Assembly: GCA_029465975.1 (NCBI GenBank)
Contig: CM055755.1
Location: 10,853,734 to 10,917,733 of the forward strand
Direction: 5' to 3'
Source: Dallia pectoralis
Taxonomy: Eukaryota; Chordata; Actinopteri; Esociformes; Umbridae
Length of the DNA stretch: 64,000 nucleotides
The notes beneath the pieces are model-generated. The model searched no databases and was not told the DNA's origin. It saw nothing but the letters and a program-made list of their open reading frames with translations. The position numbers and the translations under genes are program-made. Positions 11,221 to 18,325 of the stretch are shown here, piece by piece (the stretch's first letter is position 1; each line of letters begins with the position of its first letter).

Positions 11221-13986
11221 ACCCAGTTTCCGTTGTGGGACAAACGGGGACTGGAACACAGACAAAGTGTCCCAAAAAGAAGCTGCACAGAGCCCATGTG
11301 TACGCTCACACACAAAAACAGACAGTGACCCTTCCAAAAGGGCTGATTGGAGCCAAGTGCACTGCACAAGTGATCATAGGTAACAAAGACTGTAGGTGTT
11401 TGTTGGATTCAGGCTCTCAAGTAACGACGATCCCAAACTCTTTCTATTTAGAGAACCTGTCTCACTTACCTATGAATTCCTTGAATGATCTGCTTGAGGT
11501 GGAAGGTGCCAACGGCCAAAGCGTTCCCTACCTTGGCTATGTTGAGACCACCATCAGATTCCCAAAGAGCTTGCTTGGGGCGGACGTTGAGGTGCCCACG
11601 CTAGGTTTGGTTGTACCTGACATGCGCTCCACCATGTCATCAGTGCTTATAGGCACAAATACTTTGGATGTTCTCTATGAAAAGTATGCAGATATCGCAA
11701 ATCAGAACTATGAGTCTCTTCCTTACGGCTACAAAATTGTCTTAAAGACCCTTGAAATCAGGAAAAGACAGTCTGTTGATTCCAGTCTGGGAGAGGTGAG
11801 GCTTCATAGTAGGGACCTTGAGACTATTGCAGCTGGACAGACCAAAGTCCTTGAAGGATCAGTGTGCTGCAGGACAACTGATGTTGGAAAGTGGGTGATG
11901 GTGGAGTCACCAAAGTCATCTTCCCTGCCAGGTGGCATCCTGGTGACAGATGGCTTGGTAAGCCTACCACTGAAACTACCACGCTGCATACCAGTCATGC
12001 TCAAGAATGAGTCACATCATGACATCACCCTATCTCCAAGGGCTGTAATAGCAGAGATGCACGCTGTGAAGAGTGTCCAATCAGTTAAGACCCCTGACTC
12101 AGACCTTCCCACAAAACCTGACCAAAAATTTGATCTCAACATTGACTTCACTGACTCTCCTGTACCCAATGAGTGGAAAGAGAGGATAACAGAGAAATTA
12201 AGTTCCATGCCGGAGGTGTTTGCACAGCACGAGCTTGATTTTGGTCGAACTGACAAAATAAAACACCACATAACCCTCAGTGATATGACAACATTCAAGC
12301 ATAGACCAAGACCTATACACCCCAAGATATAGAGGCTGTGCGTAACCATCTCCAGCAACTCCTTGATGCAGAAGTCATCCGTGAATCGGAGTCGCCCTTC
12401 TCCTCGCCGATCGTCGTCGTCAGGAAAAAGAATGGTGATGTCAGACTCTGCATAGACTACAGAAGGTTGAACACCCAAACGGTTAAGGATTCATATGCCT
12501 TGCCTAATCTTGAGGAGTCATTCTCGGCGTTGACTGGATCCAAGTGGTTCTCAGTGCTTGATCTCAAATCAGGCTTCTATCAGATAGAGATGGAGGAAGC
12601 AGACAAACAGAAAACCGCATTTGTCTGCCCACTAGGATTCTTCGAGTTCAACAGGATGCCTCAGGGGATAACTAATGCCCCTAGCACGTTCCAGAGGCTA
12701 ATGGAGCGGTGTATGGGAGAGTTGAACTTGAAGCAAGTCCTAGTTTTCCTCGATGATCTCATCATCTTCTCCTCAACACTGGAGGAACATGAGGAAAGGT
12801 TGATGCGCGTGCTCAACCAATTGAAAGAGTTTGGCTTGAAACTGTCACCAGGGAAGTGCAGGTTCTTCCAAACCTCTGTAAAGTACCTCGGCCACATCGT
12901 GTCTGAAAAGGGCATCGAAACTGATCCAGACAAAGTAGCAGCATTAAAAACCTGGCCAAAACCAAACAACCTGAAAGAGTTAAGAACCTTCCTGGGATTC
13001 TGCGGTTATTACCGCCGGTTCATAAAAGACTACTCAAAGATTGTGAAGCCACTCAACGAGCTCACTGCTGGCTATCCACCGCTGAGAAAGCACACTAAAA
13101 CCACAGTGAACTCTGAGAAGTACTACAACCCAAAGGATCTCTTTGGCGACAGATGGACGTCTGCTTGCCAGGCATCGTTCGACACCATAATCAGAAAACT
13201 GACAACAGCACCCATCCTCGGGTTTGCTGACCCCAAGCTCCCTACATTTTACATACAGATGCGAGCACCTCGGGACTCGGTGCTGCCCTCTACCAGGAGC
13301 AACAGGGACAGAAGCGAGTTGTTGCCTATGCAAGTCGAGGTCTGTCGAAATGTGAATCCAGGTATCCTGCGCATAAATTAGAATTCCTTGCCCTTAAATG
13401 GGCAGTGACAGAGAAATTCCAGGACTACCTATACGGGAACATGTTCTTTGCTGTCACCGATAGCAATCCCTTAACATACATTCTTACTTCTGCTAAGCTC
13501 GACGCCACGAGCTACAGATGGTTAGCCGCTCTGTCGACATTTGATTTCCAGCTACAATACAGAGCTGGTAAGCAAAATCAAGACGCGGACGGGCTGTCCA
13601 GGCGTCCCCACGTCAGATTGCCTGATGACACATCCTCACAAAAGGAGTTGGAGAGGATACAACAATTCACAAAAGGACACTTGTCAGTGGCTGATTATGC
13701 ACACCTGGATGAAGACACCATCAAAGCTATCTGTGAGAAGCACTTGGTTCGTGAAGTGATCAACAATCACTCTGGGGAAACATCACCAAGCAACACCTTG
13801 GTTTTGTCGCTTGCTCATCATCCAAAAGCTCTCCCACAAAGCTTTGAAGAAGAGGATCAGCTTGGTGGCTTACCGGTCATCCCCTCATTAGGACCAGCTG
13901 AAATAAGAGACAAGCAAAATGCTGATCCCTGCATCCGTGAGGTACTCAGGCAAGTGGAGTTAGAGGAGAAACCCCACCATCCTTGA
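11187..13986 (+). pseudogene. pol: Pol protease-RT-RNase H, left copy, two frameshifts
   Basis: Collinear with the intact right copy but broken into three open pieces (to 12,332; 12,338-13,381; 13,405-13,986). The breaks are one missing C in a C run at about 12,319-12,323 (4 against 5 in the right copy) and one missing C at about 13,239-13,241 (3 against 4). The protease motif LLDSGSQVTTIP, RT motif VFLDDLIIFS and RNase H sequence are still readable around the breaks. Apart from these indels there are almost no substitutions. That is unlike neutral decay and suggests either very recent damage or base-calling errors. Confidence 0.85.
11211..11274 (+). promoter_or_regulatory. Gag-Pol -1 frameshift signal, left copy
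   Basis: Same sequence as in the right copy: heptamer TTTAAAC (11,211-11,217), then the gag stop within a 5-nt spacer, stem 1 arms 11,223-11,234 and 11,243-11,254, stem 2 arms 11,236-11,242 and 11,268-11,274. Confidence 0.8.
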
Positions 13987-15234
13987 GGAAAGAACTTCCT
14001 GAGCTTGGTCTCTTGTTAAGAGAGTGGAACAAACTTACCGTCTTAGGTGGTGTATTGTATCGCAAGCGGAAAGAGGATGCTCAGACTCACTACCAGCTTG
14101 TGCTCCCTGAAGCCCTGAGATCCTTAGTCCTCAAGAGCCTCCATGACGACATGGGCCACATGGGCGCAGAGCGCACCCTAGATCTCATCAGGAAGCGTTT
14201 CTATTGGCCCAAAATGTCAGCCGAGGTGGAAACAAAGGTCAAAACCTGCAACCGCTGCATACGACGTAAGACTATGCCTGAGAAAGCCGCTCCACTCGTC
14301 AACATCATCGCAACAAGACCACTCGAACTTGTGTGCATGGATTTTCTCAGTGTGGAGCCGGACTCTAGTAACACCAAAGACATTCTGGTCATTACCGACC
14401 ATTTTACGAAATATGCAGTGGCTGTCCCCACCCCGAATCAGAAAGCCAGGACAGTGGCCAAGAGTCTGTGGGACCACTTTTTTCGTCCATTATGGCATCC
14501 CTGAAAAACTCCACAGTGACCAAGGTCCTGACTTTGAGTCCCGAACAATAAAAGAACTGTGTGAGCTCATTGGCACTCAAAAGATAAGAACCACCCTTAC
14601 CATCCGAGAGGGAACCCTGTAGAACGCTTCAACAGGACCCTGCTCAACATGTTGGGAACCCTTGAGAATCAGAAAAGAGTCACTGGCGGGATTACGTCAA
14701 ACCATTAGTACACGCTTATAATTGTACTAAAAACGAGACAACTGGTTTTACCCCTTACGAGTTAATGTTCGGGCGTCAGCCGAGGTTGCCAGTTGACTTA
14801 GCCTTTGGCCTACCAGTCAATCACCAGTCAGGCTCACACTCGCAATATGTTCGCAACCTGAAATCTCAACTTGAGAACAGTTACAAAGTAGCAACTGAAA
14901 ATGCTAAAAAGACAGCCAGTCGCAACAAAACGAGGTTTGACAAGCATGTTGTTGACTCCACCTTGAAGGAAGGCGACAGAGTCTTGGTTCCGGAACGTCC
15001 GCCTTCGAGGCAAGCACAAGTTGGCCGATAGGTGGGAGTCTGATGTGTATGTTGTCCAGAGACAGTCTGGAGACGTGCCAGTGTATGTTGTGAAGCCTGA
15101 GACAAGAGATGGCCCACAAAGAACTCTTCATCGTGACCTCTTGCTGCCATGTGGTTTTCTTCCTATGACCTCAACCGAAAGTAAAACTAACCCGTCAAAG
15201 GCAGTGAGACGACCAAGAACTCGACAACATAACC
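13983..15234 (+). pseudogene. Integrase region, left copy, frameshifted and 3'-truncated
   Basis: Collinear with 21,090-22,335 of the right copy. Breaks: one extra T in a T run near 14,478-14,483, one missing C near 14,593-14,596, one missing A near 14,672-14,676, and one extra C near 14,989-14,991. The zinc-binding H-H-C-C module and the first catalytic Asp are readable in the first piece. The region ends shortly after the GPY/F-like module, at a junction (about 15,230) where roughly 690 bp present in the right copy, including the acidic tail, stop codon and polypurine tract, are missing. Only AACC separates the junction from LTR 2. Confidence 0.85.
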
Positions 15235-16568
15235 TGTAACCCATGTTAAAATATGACATAAAAATAAATAGTTTATAAAGCTGCATAAATAATTTAGAAG
15301 TTAAGGTATTAATTTAATGTAAGTTAATTAAAAATGTTAATACAACAATTTGATGTTTAATATTAAAAGTATGCCGAAAATATGGAAAAATTCATGTCAC
15401 TGTCCCTTTAATTTAATGTAAGGACCAGTGACGACCAGTCTTTAAGGGACAGTGACGCTAGACGGCGTGTCTCAGTGACATTGCAGCAGAAGACCGAAGG
15501 AGAGAACAAGTGTGTTAGTAAGCAGAAAAGAGTGAGAAAGTTGATTCTTATTTTGAAAAACATAAATTACCTGGTCGAGAACTGACAAGGATTTTATGTT
15601 TACTAAGCCACACCGGTTTTGGTGAGTTTATGTTGTTTTCTTACATTTTGACGTGTTGTACATTTTTTTCTCCTTTTCTGGTGGAGAGTTAACACTAACT
15701 ACCTGTTTACAAAGAAATGCTTCGCCATAAATGGTTTACCTGTTAATATTTTGGTTTATGAAAACTGTAAAACATTTATTTGTGATTTATTGTGCTTATG
15801 ACCTGTTATACAGGTCAGGTTTTTTGCTTTGTTTGAAGCTCGGTCGGAGCAAGGATTGGTCTGCACGTGTGGGTGTGCACGTGCTCAGACGGGATCAAGA
15901 TGGCGAGCCAGACCCAGACTGTCAACTAACCTTCCACATCGCATCAGTGAGAACCTCGTGCGCATGGTGACTCCCTACCAGAGTGGTAGGAGTATCAGGA
16001 ACTGGTTTTGAATAGATTCTGAACTGGAAATTGATTGACATTCTTTTTGGACTGAATCAAACTGAATCTTTTTATTTAATTGAATAATTGAACTCATACT
16101 TGAACGTGAACTTGAATTTAAGTTGTTATACTTTTATTTTCATATTAAGTTCATATAGTTGAATGTGTTTTAAAATACTTGTGTTCCACATTGGTTGATT
16201 TGGTGTGAATTGAGGGTATTTTCTTGCCGTAAACGAAAGGAAAAGAGTTACCTCAGAATGGAAAATAGCAATTCTAAAATAGGTCCAAATTAGGTAAAAA
16301 GACTGGTCTAACTTAGATTAGCCTTGCTAAAATTACTTAAGTGAACTAAAGAATAAATAGAGTGAAATACCTTTTCATTCATTACTTCAACATTCAGAAC
16401 CTGCAGTGTATGTTTGCGTACTGTATATTCTATGTTTGTTTTGCATTCAGTAAATTGCCGGCCTTTTGTATTTAAAGAACGGTCTCTGGTGTAATTATTT
16501 TGCTCCCCACTCCTTAGAACCTAGAACTGGTCCAGTGGCGCAGTAAGTGGTGTGACACCGGTGCTACA
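15235..16568 (+). repeat. LTR 2 (central LTR, rearranged)
   Basis: 1,334 bp, 38 bp longer than the outer LTRs. The extra length is at 15,376-15,456, where the near-palindrome of the other LTRs is split and partly repeated (a second AGGACCAGTGACGACCAGTC-type segment). Elsewhere it matches LTR 1 and LTR 3 closely, including the E-box pair (first CACGTG at 15,864-15,869) and YY1-like site. It serves as 3' LTR of the left unit and 5' LTR of the right unit. Confidence 0.9.
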
Positions 16569-16571
16569 ACT

Positions 16572-16589
16572 TGGCGAGCCAGCCAGGAG
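16572..16589 (+). other. Candidate primer-binding site, right copy
   Basis: Same TGGCGAGCCAGCCAGG as in the left copy, three bases after the LTR end. The tRNA primer is not identified. Confidence 0.4.
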
Positions 16590-16652
16590 TGGCTTAAAGC
16601 ATTTTAAAAATAGAAACCAGAGACCGTATAGTATTGTTATCAGTAATTCATT

Positions 16653-16997
16653 ATGGATGTTATTCAAACAAGCAGAGTGAAAATCCCTAACTCAGTCATA
16701 GTTAGTGGTATAGCCGGTACAGAAACTGATGAAGAACTATATGACTTCCTGAAACAATATGGTTCCATTCAAAGGGTAATCCCAGTTGATTTCGCTGAGC
16801 CAGCGTCAGACAAACAGGTTGTAGTAGAGTATGTTTATGGTACAGCTATACAGTCTCTCTTACCTTCATTGCCACACAGACTCAACAGTAAGACTCAGAC
16901 TGATGTCACTTATCACATTACAGCCTTAGCCAGTGTCTACACACCTGTAGCTAGCAAAACAGCTACACAGACTTACCTTTCAGAGTTGCAAAACTGA
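16653..16997 (+). CDS. RRM-like N-terminal module of PNMA-type Gag, right copy
   Basis: The first ATG after the LTR opens a 114-codon frame, 84 bp downstream of LTR 2. The sequence reads as a small alpha/beta fold with VIVSGIAGTETDEELYDFL near residues 16-34 and a KQVVVEYVYG strand near 56-65, resembling the RRM-like N terminus of PNMA/Ma proteins. In that family this module precedes the capsid domain in one polypeptide. Here it ends at TGA (16,995-16,997) just after an A4 run (16,990-16,993), and the capsid part is open in the -1 frame from 16,955. The offset is shared by both copies, so it is either fixed in the element or a systematic homopolymer error. A separate small protein is possible but less likely. 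Confidence 0.72.
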   Translation: MDVIQTSRVKIPNSVIVSGIAGTETDEELYDFLKQYGSIQRVIPVDFAEPASDKQVVVEYVYGTAIQSLLPSLPHRLNSKTQTDVTYHITALASVYTPVASKTATQTYLSELQN

Positions 16998-18325
16998 CTG
17001 GCAGAGACTTAGCAGCTGTCCTCAGAGAAGAGCTCTCTGTCATCAGTGAGAAAGTCGATCTAAATCAATCAGAAACCCAAGATGAAGATGTGGAACAGAA
17101 CTCACCTGATACCCCAGGGAAACATGGGCCTGAAAATGCTGCACAGGTAAGCCCCCTGCCCAGTACGGCCCCGGAGCAGCATGTTCAACATCATTGGTCT
17201 CGACCACCATCTAATGAAAGGACACAGCCTGCTCTGAAACTTTCTGACGTCAACCCACCTGACATACAAAAAGTAATAGTCGAGCACATAGTGAGAAATG
17301 AAGATTCTGCTCTGCAGGTGCACACTTCCTTGAGACTCAGACCCTTCTCTGGGCATTTCCCCAAATCCAACAATGAGGTGGATTATGAGACATGGCGTTC
17401 CAATGTGGAACTTCTCCTTAAAGACACAACACAGTCTGATCTTTACAAGTCACGGAAGCTCCTTGAAAGTCTCTTATCACCTGCTATTGATATCGTGAAG
17501 CACCTGACACCTGAATCTCCCCTTAATGCATACTTGGAGATCTTGGACTCTGCTTTTAGCACTGTCGAGGACGGAGATGACCTTTTTGCAAAGTATCTTA
17601 ACACGATGCAAGATAACGGTGAGAAACCCTCAGCTTATCTACAACGGCTGCAGGTGATGCTGAACACCACCCTCAGGAGGGGTGGTGTAACCGCAAGTGA
17701 CCTTGACCGGCATCTTCTCAGACAGTTTGTCAGAGGCTGCTGGGACAACATCTTGATAGCTGAACTCCAGCTAGAACAGAAGAAACAGAACCCACCTACC
17801 TTTGCTGAACTTCTCTTGTCACTCCGCATAGCAGAAGATAAGCGTACTTCCAAAGCATCCCGCATGAAACATCATCTCAATATTTCAAAACCAAGAGTGT
17901 CTTCTTATTATCAAAGTACTTATGTGCAGAGTGAAGAAGACTGCAACCCATCTCAGCCAGCTCTTGATCACAGGTCAGAAATCCAAAACCTAAAGAAACA
18001 AATAGCTGATTTACAGTCCCAGCTCACACGTATCACGCAGAAAGACAGTAGAAAGGTTCAATCAGCTGCCAGACCTGTAGCTCCCCAAACAGCTATCACT
18101 CCAACATCTCAAAGGCTGCACCACAGCCGAGATGTAAACAACAACACAAGCAATAGACCAAAGCCCTGGTATTGCTTTAGATGTGGAGAGAACGGACACA
18201 TTAAGCCTCAGTGTGAAAGTGAGCCGAACCCATCTCTTGTAGCTGAGAAGAGGAAGCAGCTAAGAGAAAATCAGTTAACATGGGACATTGAAAATGGTGC
18301 TTCAAAGTCTGGTCATTTAAACTAG
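16955..18325 (+). CDS. gag: PNMA-type Gag (capsid and zinc knuckle), right copy
   Basis: Open frame of 457 codons with no ATG near its start, overlapping the RRM-like frame by 43 nt. The capsid part starts around LRPFSGHFPKSNNEVDYETW and continues through helices containing LLESLLSPAIDIVKHL and GEKPSAYLQRLQ, the pattern of the PNMA domain, which is itself derived from Ty3/gypsy capsid. A heptad-like segment (IQNLKKQIADLQSQLTRI) suggests a short coiled coil, and one CX2CX4HX4C knuckle (CFRCGENGHIKPQC) lies near the C terminus. Role: particle assembly and RNA packaging. The frame ends TAG at 18,323-18,325, immediately after TTTAAAC, inside the frameshift signal. The start is unclear because of the offset with the RRM-like frame. 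Confidence 0.88.
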   Translation, partial: QNSYTDLPFRVAKLTGRDLAAVLREELSVISEKVDLNQSETQDEDVEQNSPDTPGKHGPENAAQVSPLPSTAPEQHVQHHWSRPPSNERTQPALKLSDVNPPDIQKVIVEHIVRNEDSALQVHTSLRLRPFSGHFPKSNNEVDYETWRSNVELLLKDTTQSDLYKSRKLLESLLSPAIDIVKHLTPESPLNAYLEILDSAFSTVEDGDDLFAKYLNTMQDNGEKPSAYLQRLQVMLNTTLRRGGVTASDLDRHLLRQFVRGCWDNILIAELQLEQKKQNPPTFAELLLSLRIAEDKRTSKASRMKHHLNISKPRVSSYYQSTYVQSEEDCNPSQPALDHRSEIQNLKKQIADLQSQLTRITQKDSRKVQSAARPVAPQTAITPTSQRLHHSRDVNNNTSNRPKPWYCFRCGENGHIKPQCESEPNPSLVAEKRKQLRENQLTWDIENGASKSGHLN

